From Bacteroidales bacterium (GTDB taxonomy: Bacteria; Bacteroidota; Bacteroidia; Bacteroidales; UBA932), in NCBI GenBank assembly GCA_020026275.1, contig JAHHQQ010000015.1, positions 1-52,249 of the forward strand: 52,249 nucleotides of DNA. The letters are read 5' to 3'. Under the pieces are notes generated by a model that saw nothing but the letters and a program-made list of their open reading frames with translations, had not been told where the DNA came from and did no database searches. This document shows positions 41,934-50,227 of the stretch, piece after piece. The translations under genes were made by a program, and so were the position numbers. Position 1 is the first letter of the stretch. Every line of letters starts with the position of its first letter.

Positions 41934-41991
41934 ACCCTCCATAGGGAAAAAATTTAAGTGAATAATATTAATTGTTGTGGTTTTGAATTTT

Positions 41992-42022
41992 CAAAATTAG
42001 TGTACTCTCTCAATGGTTGCAA
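41992..42022 (-). promoter_or_regulatory. Promoter of the susC operon with embedded element
   Basis: On the minus strand, TTG (42020-42022), 20 bp, TAATTTTG (41992-41999, perfect TAnnTTTG). The spacer is nearly filled by TAGTGTACTCTCTCAATGGT (41998-42017, plus strand), which matches 18 of 20 bases of the ABC/GntR operator region at 30644-30663. Confidence 0.6.
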
Positions 42023-42197
42023 TTTAAAATAAAGGTTTCAGTGCTAATTAGAATATATACAAAAATACACTTTACTTTCCGTATTTTAAAATTTTTATAT
42101 TTTTTTTTAGTTGTAATTTTATCTTTTTTTTGTCTGTTTTCATACTCTCTGGACTGTAAATTATTGAATGTTCGAATCTTGTACAGATGGTTCTATG

Positions 42198-45100
42198 TTA
42201 TAAAAAACAGTCGCACATCCATGTGTTTTCTGGTTGGACTGCTATAAAATAGAAGGGATTTCCTTTAGAATCACGATTGGAATCGTTTTCGTAATTGAAG
42301 AAATAGATGTCCTTTTTGTCAGAATAAGGGTACAGATTTTGTATTCTGGTCATATCAAATTGGCAGATCGGTTGGAATCGTTTTGAGAACAAATGCCAAT
42401 TCAGGAACGTCGTGTCAAATCCTTTTCCTGGAAACATTTTATAGACGGGGCGATTGATTGTCCCGCTTGGGAACATGTTCTCCCATCTGACGAGATACTC
42501 ATTGTCATCACAGCGGTTGGGAATTCGCTCTTGTCCATTTTCGTCTATTTGGATGCAGGCATATGAGTCAGTGTACCCTTTCATGTGAGTCCAGATACTC
42601 TGGTCTTCAAAATGCGTTTGTATAAGATTGCTTTGTTTTTCCATGATTTGTTCCAAATTCTGGAAAGCCTTTGTTCTTTCAGGGTTCAGCAGGATGGTGC
42701 AGACACTGACCGCTTCAGAATTGGCATTCTTCATGGCAATATTGCCCATCTGCGTATATAGATAGGAATATACATAGCCGATAGGTTGTTCAGTCAGTTT
42801 TTCTCCTGTTTGCAGATCAGAAATTCGAGCCGTCAAGTCAATTTTCCCGGCAGTATAGGAACTCGGGAAAGGATGATAGTGTATGGTAAGTTGCATGTCA
42901 GTATTCAGATAGACATCGAAATGAGCTGCATGGTGTAGAATGTCTACTTTGTATTTTTTTTCATTGTAGATAAATTGCCGGGGATCAATGATTTTTCTTT
43001 CATCTCGGGAAGGAGTTATTCCAAATCCGGAATGAAGTCGGATGGGCCGGTCTGAAATACAGAAGCAGATTCTTGAGAACATGGTATTTGCATTGAAATC
43101 TCGAAACAAGGGGGAAAGATAGATGGGCAGATGATATGGCCTGATGGTTGAATCAGGGGAACTGATTTCCAGCATGCTGGTCAATTCTCCCTGCCGATAG
43201 GGTTTCTTCAGTCGGATGGTGACGTCATTTTGAGAAACGGCCAGGTCTAGATTTTGTTTGCTGCACTGGATCTGCTGGCCTTCATATTCAAAAGTGATAT
43301 TATCCAGTATCGTGATTTCTGGCTTTAGGTATTGGTCGTAAAGGGATGGAGAGAATGAGTTTTCATCTGCGTTTTCTTCTGAAGTCGCAACCTTGATTTC
43401 TTTGTTTCTCATTTTTTTCCTGTAAACCCAGTGGATGTGAAAAGGATCTCCTCTCTGGCTAACTTCAACCTGTGCTGTTGATGTGGAGATGATTGGATTT
43501 TCAATGTTGAATCTCAGGTCGGGACAGCTTACGCGCTGGCCGTTGCAGCAGGCGGTGGCATTGATAATGGCTTCTCCTTTTTTCTTTAACCTCAATTTAT
43601 ACTGGCCAGATCGGCTTGGAATGAGATCGAGGAGATCTCGGCAATTCTTGTCCAGTTCTATATGAATGTCTGAAAGGGAATTTCCATTGCTGCTGACTTC
43701 AAGTGTCGGGCAAGTCCCGGTTGTCGGACAGTTGTCGGAAATGTGGTAGATGAGATTGTCTGAACTGATATATAAGGTCATGGTCTGGCTGACGGACAAA
43801 TCAGGGCTACATACTTTGATTGGTATAATAAGTCCTTCTTCCGTTTGTGGAGGAATTGTCAGCATCAAATAAATGTGAAAGTGTTCGGAAATGATGTTGC
43901 TGTCCCACGTAGTGGGGACCTCATTGCCGAAATAGATGAGGTTTTCTTTGTCAAAATGTTGGGGCTGGCTCTGGTTCTCATCGTGTCTCAATGCGGCCTG
44001 CTTGACACACCAGGTAATCCCATGTTGTCGCAGTTGGGCTTGTGTGTCTTCGCTGATGGTCCATCCTTCCGGCACTCCGAAATGCTGCAAAGTAAACAGA
44101 TTGCTTTCGGAATTATAAGTGTTGTCGTATCCAGGGCAAGGCGTAGTCTCTGCGAGATTCTGACCTTTGATTTTGAATTTGATGGCAACACCTCCTGTAC
44201 ACCCTGGAGCGATCTTAATGTTGTTTCCTCGTTTAATCCGCAAACCATCCGCTACGATTACGTAACCAAGGAGACCATTCATTTCAATTACCCTGTTGTC
44301 CGTCATCTGAGAATTGTCCACTCTCCAGTTCTCGTCATAGAATTGTCCGTTCCATGTCAAAGAGAAATTGATTTTGTAGTGTTCATTTCTTACGATGTCA
44401 AAGTCGGAAGTGTTGTCACCTCCTAGAAAAAAACGGTATTTCATGGTGCCGCTCATGCCATGATGGATTGTGGCATCCTTGAACTGGACCAATGTCTCGA
44501 TATAGGTGCATAGCGGAATCTTTTCGGATAGTCCATTGGCTTTCAGACTTTCGGGTGTCTTTTGGCTCTGCTCTTTATTGTCCGGGAGCAGTCGGCCTTG
44601 TCTGTTTTCGGGAATATAGAATGTATATTTGTTCCCTTCCCATCCCGGTCGGCAGATAGCATCTTTTTCTTCGCCATTTGCAATGTCCTGAGGGGATAAA
44701 GCACAGCTTCCATAGGAAGAGAATGGCTTCAGTACAGTGTTGTAGTTGCAGATTTTTACGCTGGTGATTTCATCCGGATTAATTTCTCCAGCGGTCATTG
44801 TCAATGAAACTTTGGCAAGAAGCCGGGTTATGGAAATGATGGCATTTTTTTGTTTTACCTTGAAATTTTCCAACAGACCGGACATGGGAATCCCTTTCCG
44901 GGCGATTTCATGGTAGGAGGGGATCTTGTACTGGAATTGTATGGCATCTTCCCATTTTTCTGGAGCTTTCGCCTCACCCATATTGACTAGGGCATAGATA
45001 TGGTATCTCTTGTTCATGGAAAGATACAGCTCCAGCGGAACGGTGCCGTCTTGTCGGGCGTATTCCGCTGTTTCGAGCTGTCCCGTTTCATCATAGGCCC

Positions 45101-45305
45101 ACAAGCAGATTTCTGTAATCTTATTTTCAATGTTTCCTTGAAGAACGCTTCTGGTCGATGTCCGGCTGCATTGGAACTGAAAGTGGACAGACACTTTTTG
45201 AGTAGAGTCTGCAATGGAATCTGGCAGGGGCATTTTTTTCTGGAGGCAGCCACTCAGCAGGAAAAATGACAAGAAGCAATATAAGTTGATAAGGGAGGTT
45301 TTCAT
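42198..45305 (-). CDS. Giant fimbrial lipoprotein (DUF4906-like, probable tip or adhesin)
   Basis: A 1035-residue predicted lipoprotein (LLSGC, C19 or so) at the end of the fimbrial operon. The N-terminal 350 residues look like a fimbrillin-type fold (VHFQFQCSRTSTRS, AYDETGQLETAEYARQDG, RYHIYALVNMGEA, LLAKVSLTMTAGEI), and the rest consists of many beta-strand-rich segments with no recognised catalytic motif. It ends in NTWMCDCFL with two close cysteines. DUF4906 proteins accompany Mfa/FimA-type fimbriae in Bacteroidales and are thought to be accessory or tip components. An ATG at 45314 is an alternative start. It follows the Mfa2-like gene by 14 nt. No clear terminator follows. Confidence 0.75.
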   Translation of the reverse strand: MKTSLINLYCFLSFFLLSGCLQKKMPLPDSIADSTQKVSVHFQFQCSRTSTRSVLQGNIENKITEICLWAYDETGQLETAEYARQDGTVPLELYLSMNKRYHIYALVNMGEAKAPEKWEDAIQFQYKIPSYHEIARKGIPMSGLLENFKVKQKNAIISITRLLAKVSLTMTAGEINPDEITSVKICNYNTVLKPFSSYGSCALSPQDIANGEEKDAICRPGWEGNKYTFYIPENRQGRLLPDNKEQSQKTPESLKANGLSEKIPLCTYIETLVQFKDATIHHGMSGTMKYRFFLGGDNTSDFDIVRNEHYKINFSLTWNGQFYDENWRVDNSQMTDNRVIEMNGLLGYVIVADGLRIKRGNNIKIAPGCTGGVAIKFKIKGQNLAETTPCPGYDNTYNSESNLFTLQHFGVPEGWTISEDTQAQLRQHGITWCVKQAALRHDENQSQPQHFDKENLIYFGNEVPTTWDSNIISEHFHIYLMLTIPPQTEEGLIIPIKVCSPDLSVSQTMTLYISSDNLIYHISDNCPTTGTCPTLEVSSNGNSLSDIHIELDKNCRDLLDLIPSRSGQYKLRLKKKGEAIINATACCNGQRVSCPDLRFNIENPIISTSTAQVEVSQRGDPFHIHWVYRKKMRNKEIKVATSEENADENSFSPSLYDQYLKPEITILDNITFEYEGQQIQCSKQNLDLAVSQNDVTIRLKKPYRQGELTSMLEISSPDSTIRPYHLPIYLSPLFRDFNANTMFSRICFCISDRPIRLHSGFGITPSRDERKIIDPRQFIYNEKKYKVDILHHAAHFDVYLNTDMQLTIHYHPFPSSYTAGKIDLTARISDLQTGEKLTEQPIGYVYSYLYTQMGNIAMKNANSEAVSVCTILLNPERTKAFQNLEQIMEKQSNLIQTHFEDQSIWTHMKGYTDSYACIQIDENGQERIPNRCDDNEYLVRWENMFPSGTINRPVYKMFPGKGFDTTFLNWHLFSKRFQPICQFDMTRIQNLYPYSDKKDIYFFNYENDSNRDSKGNPFYFIAVQPENTWMCDCFL

Positions 45306-45319
45306 AATTTTCATTTTGA

Positions 45320-46120
45320 TTAAAAGTTGATTTCTCGGTCTGGTCCAGATGATTCCCAATCTATGATTTCAATATTCAATCCCAAGGTCGCCTCATCCAG
45401 ACTGATGGCAAGATCATCCAGATCTGTTTTGTCCCATTGGTAGCCGATTTCCGCAATCAGTTTTCCAAGAGGAAAGGTCTTGCTGTCAGATTGGTTCCCT
45501 TGGGTCAGATGGACTTTGAGAACCAGACTGTCGTCTCCTTGTCTGGGTATTCTGACGGTCATTTGTCTTGCTGTGGCATCAGACTGATAGCGGAACGGCC
45601 CTTCAAGGGCTGTCAGGTCATCTGCAGACAGACCGGACCATTTTCCGTAAATTTCAAAACGGAATGGTTCCCATCCTCCTGTTTCTTCAAGGAGAATATG
45701 AGCCGTACACCACTGTTTGTGAAGTATGAGGGTGTCCGTGCTCATTTCTCCAAAGCATTCCACGATACTGTTGCAGGCAAAAATCGAATCGGCCTGCAGT
45801 CCCGGCTCCAGATGAAGATGGTTCCATTGTCCTGTAGACATGGACACGTTGTCGCCTGTAGCCGCAAAGATTCGGATTTTGCCTCTGGGAACATCTGCTG
45901 TCATCTGTTTTTCGGAGGACGGGAAAGAAGTCTTTCGGAGGGGATGGCCGCTGTCCTCAGAAAACCAGAGTAGAATGTCCTTTCCGGACAGGTTTCCGCT
46001 GGATTCATCCAGAAGGATTTCCAGACGACATGGGCATTCCGTCCTGTCTTCCTTGACAGTGCAGGATGACAGGACGTAGAGTGACAGTAATGTACATACA
46101 GAAATATTGGTCAGACGCAT
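45320..46120 (-). CDS. FimB/Mfa2-family fimbrial anchor
   Basis: A 266-residue predicted lipoprotein: C20 in YVLSSCTVKEDRTECPCRL, a junction typical of the FimB/Mfa2 family. In Porphyromonas gingivalis these anchor the major fimbria to the outer membrane and set its length. Two beta domains are predicted (about 30-140 and 150-266); the first includes LRKTSFPSSEKQMTADVPRGKI. It follows the fimbrillin gene by 21 nt. The end, LNIEIIDWESSGPDREINF, includes a likely C-terminal strand for subunit contact. Size is at the low end for the family, but it looks intact. Confidence 0.88.
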   Translation of the reverse strand: MRLTNISVCTLLSLYVLSSCTVKEDRTECPCRLEILLDESSGNLSGKDILLWFSEDSGHPLRKTSFPSSEKQMTADVPRGKIRIFAATGDNVSMSTGQWNHLHLEPGLQADSIFACNSIVECFGEMSTDTLILHKQWCTAHILLEETGGWEPFRFEIYGKWSGLSADDLTALEGPFRYQSDATARQMTVRIPRQGDDSLVLKVHLTQGNQSDSKTFPLGKLIAEIGYQWDKTDLDDLAISLDEATLGLNIEIIDWESSGPDREINF

Positions 46121-46141
46121 TTCTTGAATGTATTGTGGTGG

Positions 46142-47188
46142 TTATATTCTGATTTCGCCGTAATTATGCTCACCCCATGGCTCAATTTCAACCGAAGGAT
46201 TGACAATGGTGTTTTCTACTGGGATATCCGGTTGGGTAGAGCCTTTTCTGGTAATGATCAGATTTTTGATGTTGTGGTGGAAGTTGGCCTCTACCGACTT
46301 CAATATGACAGAGTAGTAATATATGCTGCTGTCAATGCTGGCTTCCACTACCAGTTTGGTCTGGCGGGGTGACCATTTCACCGGATCCGGGGTCCCGTTG
46401 TCTGTGAAATGGTTTGCACACATATAGAAAGTGTGCAATTTGCTATGGCTTTCTCCTGCATGGATGGTCTCATTGATGTCATCGTGTGTGTAGATTCTGG
46501 TGGAAGGGTCATTCTCATATTTCATTTTGTTGCACCATGCGGTCGGCTCGGTCGGTCCGTATGGCTTGCCATTCGATGCCCATTCGGACGGGAACAGGGG
46601 GGAGGTGATGGGAACATTGATCAGAGAAATGCTTTTGATGACCAGGTCTTTCCCCTTCAGGTTCATCGGTTCCAGCGCATTGGCAATGTTGGCGATGGTC
46701 ACTTTGGCAATGGTCCTTCTGAGCCGGACGTTGAATTTCTGCCCGTTGGTGATGGTTTGGTTTTTCAAGCCGCCTGTCATGACAATTTTTTTTGCAGAGT
46801 TGTCGGTCAGTTGGGTTATTCTTTGCAGCAGATCGGATTCGTTCTTGATGGGAGTCTCCGGCATCCAGTTGGCAATGGCATAGATGCTTCTGTTGGGGCC
46901 TGCTTCACATTTGACCTGGAGTTCTGTCTTGGGGAGGACATCCTTGAATTCATGGATGACGTCCAGACTTTTATCCTTTCTGAAGAAGCAGACCAGAAGG
47001 CTGCTGATTTTCTGTTCATCAAATGCGCTCAGACTTCTGGTCAGGGCATTGCCTTCGCTGGACAGATTGAGGGAGATGGTGGCTTTTCCTGTTGGAATTA
47101 GCTGCTCCGCTTCTTGGGAAATGATGTCTTTGTTGCATGATGACAGGACTGCGATGGCTGCCATTATGATTAATGATGTCTTTTTCAT
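46142..47188 (-). CDS. Major fimbrillin, FimA/Mfa1-like
   Basis: A 348-residue precursor of a type V fimbrial subunit. Lipobox VLSSC with C18; after the prosequence, GNALTRSLS offers R51-S52 as the Arg-protease cleavage site that in P. gingivalis (FimA R46, Mfa1 R49) frees the groove for donor-strand polymerisation. A central FNVRLRRTIAKVTIANI block and the C-terminal VENTIVNPSVEIEPWGEHNYGEIRI region (by position 325-348) fit the donor strand. An Arg-specific protease such as the C11 enzyme in this window could process it, but that link is speculative. It is flanked by OmpA/TPR and Mfa2-like genes, 7 and 21 nt away. Confidence 0.85.
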   Translation of the reverse strand: MKKTSLIIMAAIAVLSSCNKDIISQEAEQLIPTGKATISLNLSSEGNALTRSLSAFDEQKISSLLVCFFRKDKSLDVIHEFKDVLPKTELQVKCEAGPNRSIYAIANWMPETPIKNESDLLQRITQLTDNSAKKIVMTGGLKNQTITNGQKFNVRLRRTIAKVTIANIANALEPMNLKGKDLVIKSISLINVPITSPLFPSEWASNGKPYGPTEPTAWCNKMKYENDPSTRIYTHDDINETIHAGESHSKLHTFYMCANHFTDNGTPDPVKWSPRQTKLVVEASIDSSIYYYSVILKSVEANFHHNIKNLIITRKGSTQPDIPVENTIVNPSVEIEPWGEHNYGEIRI

Positions 47189-47195
47189 GTTTTTG

Positions 47196-49133
47196 TCAAT
47201 AGTTAAGGTTCAAATTGTGTTTTTTTATCAAAAATGAGATCTCCGGATCCAGATTCCCTCGATGGACATAGCTCCTGTCGGACTGGCATACTTCCCGGTA
47301 AAGCCGGATCGCTTTCTTTTCCTGTCCTGTCCGGCTGTATAGAATGGCCAGCAGGTACTTCACTTTGTTCTCCGGTTCCAGTTTTTCCAGAATCTCCAGT
47401 GCGCTGTTGTTGTAGTCCAGTGCGCAATAGGCCAGGGCCGCATTGAAATCGGAATAAGGCTTCAGCAAGCTGATGGCCGTCTGGTAGTCCCGGTCCTGCA
47501 GCGCCTGGACACCGCGCCGGTAGGTGGTGTCAGGAATGGTGGTGTGTATCGTATCTTTAACCATGTTTTTCCGATGAAGGTAGAAATTGAATATGACGGT
47601 CCGGGTCTTGGGATATAGACTCTGGCGGAGATGGCGGTAGAAAGGAAGATGGGAGAGCTGGAGTTCCCGGGTATCCGGAGATAATATTTTTCCAGTCTTG
47701 AAATAATCGTCTTTCTGCCTTTCCGTCAAGATGGTATCTTGTTGGACCAGTTGGTCCAACATTTGCCAGTTTTCCGCATGGTATCTGTACGAGAAACTGA
47801 CTTCTGGGCCTTTTTCTTTTGGAATGCCCTGTCCGTCCAGATTGTATATGTTCCCTTGGCTCCAGGCTATGGAATCCTGTATCTCTGCGAGTTTCTTGTC
47901 CAGATAGCTGGAAATGGAAGCTGCTCGTCTGCATGAGAGTTCCTGGTTGGAATGGAAGCTGCCTTCTGGTGAACATGATGCGATGATCACGATGGAATCC
48001 AAATCAAATATCTGATTTCCAACAATCTCTTTCAAGTTGTTTTCGATTCTTCTCAATTCTGTATCATTGTGTCCGAGAGACCTTTCGACAAGGTGCTTGC
48101 CGGCTCTGAAGTCGATGTAACAGGCGGTCTGTACCGTGGCTTTCCGATAGATTATCTGGTTCAGATAGTGTTCCGAGTGATCTATGAGAGAACTTAGGGA
48201 ACTGATATAGAAAGTCAGAGGTGGAACTTGTGGCATTCTGTAGATCAGTTTGTCTTCTTCGTGAATATCTCCAGAAAGCCTGATCTCCGCTTTTTTAAGC
48301 CCAGGATGAGTATGGATAGTCTGTGTATATCTGTAAATGAGAGTATGGTTCGAGCCGGTCAGTACGGTATCCAGTTTGAGGCCTTCCGTAATCAGTGGGG
48401 CTTTGATGTATTTCTGGAACATTTTCTCTTTTTGTGATATTTTTCTGGCATTTCTCCATTTTTTGAACTTGTTGGTGTAATGCAAAAGGGCTTGTTTCTC
48501 CGTAATCCCATAATGAGAGGCAAATTCTTCATCGGTGACAGAGCTGGAATCGTTCTTGAAACGGAATACTTCCGGGAGATTCCGCGACAGGAAGATTTCT
48601 AACTGCTCTCTATTGATAAATTGGGAAGAATCAGAGATGATTGATTGGAGAAAACGCTCATAGCGTTGATAACCTTTAAGTTGCGCTTTGCGATAGGTGG
48701 CGCCGGTAATCATGATTGAATCTAAATGGATGATTTCTCCATTTGTCTTCAATAGAGGCCGGATTCTCATCTGCCATCTGCTGTCAATCAATTCTGGGGC
48801 AACGGCTATGTCAAATGCAATATCCACTTTTCCATGTCTTTCTGCTACATTCTTGAATCTTGCCGTCACTTTGGCCGCTTGAATCACATCAGTGGCAACC
48901 ATTTCTCCATTTTCGGCTTTGACCGCATTCATGATGATCATACCGTCTTCCGGATTTTCATCTTTAGATATAGTATCCTTTCCTGAATCTATCTTTATAG
49001 AGGGAAGATTCTTCTCTTGATCCATGCTCAAGCCGAATGTGAGTTGTTGTTTTGTCAAGTTCCGAATCTTTTGGCTGGTTGCGCAAGAGATGATCAGACA
49101 GGCCATTGTGACGTACAAGATTATTTTCTTCAT
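47196..49133 (-). CDS. OmpA-like/TPR lipoprotein of the fimbrial operon (DUF3868-like)
   Basis: A 645-residue predicted lipoprotein (IISC, C17). The N-terminal 150 residues match the beta-rich DUF3868 type (VTARFKNVAERHGKVDIAFDIAVAPELIDSRWQMRIRPLL). The middle (about 370-440) is OmpA-like: DSIVIIASCSPEGSFHSNQELSCRRAASISSYL, but Ser replaces the Asp that in OmpA contacts diaminopimelate, so peptidoglycan binding is doubtful. TPR-like repeats close the protein (about 550-640; YQTAISLLKPYSDFNAALAYCALDYNNSALEILEKLEPE). Such proteins accompany Bacteroidales fimbriae. Its ATG lies 2 nt after the ssb stop. A TTG six nt upstream is not preferred. Confidence 0.8.
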   Translation of the reverse strand: MKKIILYVTMACLIISCATSQKIRNLTKQQLTFGLSMDQEKNLPSIKIDSGKDTISKDENPEDGMIIMNAVKAENGEMVATDVIQAAKVTARFKNVAERHGKVDIAFDIAVAPELIDSRWQMRIRPLLKTNGEIIHLDSIMITGATYRKAQLKGYQRYERFLQSIISDSSQFINREQLEIFLSRNLPEVFRFKNDSSSVTDEEFASHYGITEKQALLHYTNKFKKWRNARKISQKEKMFQKYIKAPLITEGLKLDTVLTGSNHTLIYRYTQTIHTHPGLKKAEIRLSGDIHEEDKLIYRMPQVPPLTFYISSLSSLIDHSEHYLNQIIYRKATVQTACYIDFRAGKHLVERSLGHNDTELRRIENNLKEIVGNQIFDLDSIVIIASCSPEGSFHSNQELSCRRAASISSYLDKKLAEIQDSIAWSQGNIYNLDGQGIPKEKGPEVSFSYRYHAENWQMLDQLVQQDTILTERQKDDYFKTGKILSPDTRELQLSHLPFYRHLRQSLYPKTRTVIFNFYLHRKNMVKDTIHTTIPDTTYRRGVQALQDRDYQTAISLLKPYSDFNAALAYCALDYNNSALEILEKLEPENKVKYLLAILYSRTGQEKKAIRLYREVCQSDRSYVHRGNLDPEISFLIKKHNLNLNY

Positions 49134-49135
49134 CT

Positions 49136-49483
49136 TCAATTATCTTCTGGGTTGAACGAATCTTCGACGATGCTGACATTCTTTGCGACGACTTCATAAA
49201 TTGTCTTTTCTGCACCATCTTGTCCTGTGAATCTCTGTTGGCGTAATCGTCCGATGACATGGACTGCTGTACCTTTTTCAATTTTGTTGAAATCGTCCGG
49301 CATTCCTTTTCCTGCCCAGGCGACAATTGAATGCCAGGTGGTTTCTATGACAGCATTGCCGTCTTTTCCTTTGAACAGGTAGTTGGTGGCAATTGAGAAT
49401 CTGGCAACTTGTGTTTCTCCGACAACCTGGATCTTGATGTTGCCTACATTTCCTTTCAATTCAATCTTGTTCATTTGTTCCAT
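49136..49483 (-). CDS. ssb: Single-stranded DNA-binding protein (short form)
   Basis: A 115-residue OB-fold SSB protecting single-stranded DNA. MEQMNKIELKGNVGNIKIQVVGETQVARFSIATNY, VIETTWHSIVAWAGKGMPDDF and GRLRQQRFTGQDGAEKTIYEV cover the whole OB fold. The protein ends soon after it with EDSFNPEDN; the usual flexible tail with the acidic DDDIPF tip that recruits repair and replication proteins is missing. This short form is known as an additional SSB in Bacteroides. It is the first gene before the fimbrial genes, ending 2 nt before the OmpA/TPR start, so cotranscription is likely. The upstream ATG (49483) is preferred to 49474 by homologue N-termini. Confidence 0.9.
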   Translation of the reverse strand: MEQMNKIELKGNVGNIKIQVVGETQVARFSIATNYLFKGKDGNAVIETTWHSIVAWAGKGMPDDFNKIEKGTAVHVIGRLRQQRFTGQDGAEKTIYEVVAKNVSIVEDSFNPEDN

Positions 49484-49797
49484 AATAGTTCATTTTAGTG
49501 TTTCACTTCATTTCGCGCGTTTTTAGGTGATGGCGCAAAGTAATGCTACAAATGATTGATTGATAGACGATAATGGAAAAAGTTGTGATTTTTTTGCGGA
49601 TGTTTATCAAATCAGTTGTTTGTTGTTGTAAAAGAATAGCCGTTTTGGGGATTCTTTATTTTCGTAAGGATATGGAAAGAATAATCAAGAATTGGAAATA
49701 TGTAGTGTCAATCAGAAAATTGCGGTATAATTGAGATACTTTTTGTTGATAGAAATGATCTTGGAGGCGAAATTTAAAGCAGCTAAAACATAAAACT
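49484..49797. other. Divergent intergenic region, ssb / zinc-ribbon gene
   Basis: 314 nt, AT-rich, between two divergent genes. On the minus strand TTACTTTG (49536-49543) is a one-mismatch -7 box about 53 nt before ssb, without a -33 TTG. No clear promoter is seen on the plus strand. A 20-codon plus-strand frame (ATG 49672 to TGA 49734) has no sign of being a gene. No repeat or RNA was recognised. Confidence 0.4.
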
Positions 49798-50202
49798 ATG
49801 CCAATGAACAATAAAGAAGACCATCTGAACAGGTGTCTGGAATGTGGCGACCGAATCAGGTATGGTCGGACAGACAGGAAATTCTGCTGTGACAAATGCA
49901 AGAATTCTTACAATAACAGGAAGACTAGGGTTTCACGTAATTTCAAACTGAAGGTACGCAATGCCATTGAGAAGAACTATGAGATTCTGGAGAGTCTGGT
50001 CAAATCTGAGCTGTCGTCCATTTCTTTGTCAGAAATTGCCATGATGGGTTTCAAGGTTGATTTCGTGACTTCTTATCACAAAGTGGGCAGCCATCATGAG
50101 TATTGGTGCTATGATATCCGGTACTATCTTTCCGATAGCCGACTTTTTGAAATCCAGCGTGTCGTCCCGTTTAACAGAAAAGAATGTGTGTGCCAGAAAT
50201 GA
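49798..50202 (+). CDS. Small zinc-ribbon protein of unknown function
   Basis: A 134-residue protein with a four-cysteine zinc knuckle: C13-x2-C16 (RCLECGDRI) and C31-x2-C34 (KFCCDKCKNSYNNR), with a basic stretch after it. The pattern CxECGxxI-x-GRxDxKFCCxxCKN recalls DUF2116/ribosomal-type zinc ribbons in Bacteroidetes. The C-terminal 70 residues form a predicted mixed domain (ISLSEIAMMGFKVDFVTSYHKVGSHHEYWCYDIRYYL) that is not recognised. The start at 49798 is ATG; 49804 is equally possible. It is divergent from ssb and followed after 25 nt by the M3 peptidase, which has its own promoter. Nucleic-acid binding is plausible from the zinc ribbon and basic region, but untested. Confidence 0.75.
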   Translation: MPMNNKEDHLNRCLECGDRIRYGRTDRKFCCDKCKNSYNNRKTRVSRNFKLKVRNAIEKNYEILESLVKSELSSISLSEIAMMGFKVDFVTSYHKVGSHHEYWCYDIRYYLSDSRLFEIQRVVPFNRKECVCQK

Positions 50203-50213
50203 GGCATAATTGT

Positions 50214-50221
50214 TATATTTG
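50214..50221 (+). promoter_or_regulatory. -7 box of the M3 peptidase gene, placed for a leaderless mRNA
   Basis: Perfect TATATTTG ending 6 nt before the ATG at 50228, so the expected transcription start coincides with the start codon. No -33 TTG is seen. The layout is near identical to that before xerD. Confidence 0.5.
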
Positions 50222-50227
50222 CAGGAT

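Noticed and set aside
49656..49901. An 81-codon minus-strand frame in front of the zinc-ribbon gene
   Set aside because: It overlaps the start of the zinc-ribbon gene on the other strand and shows no recognised motif.
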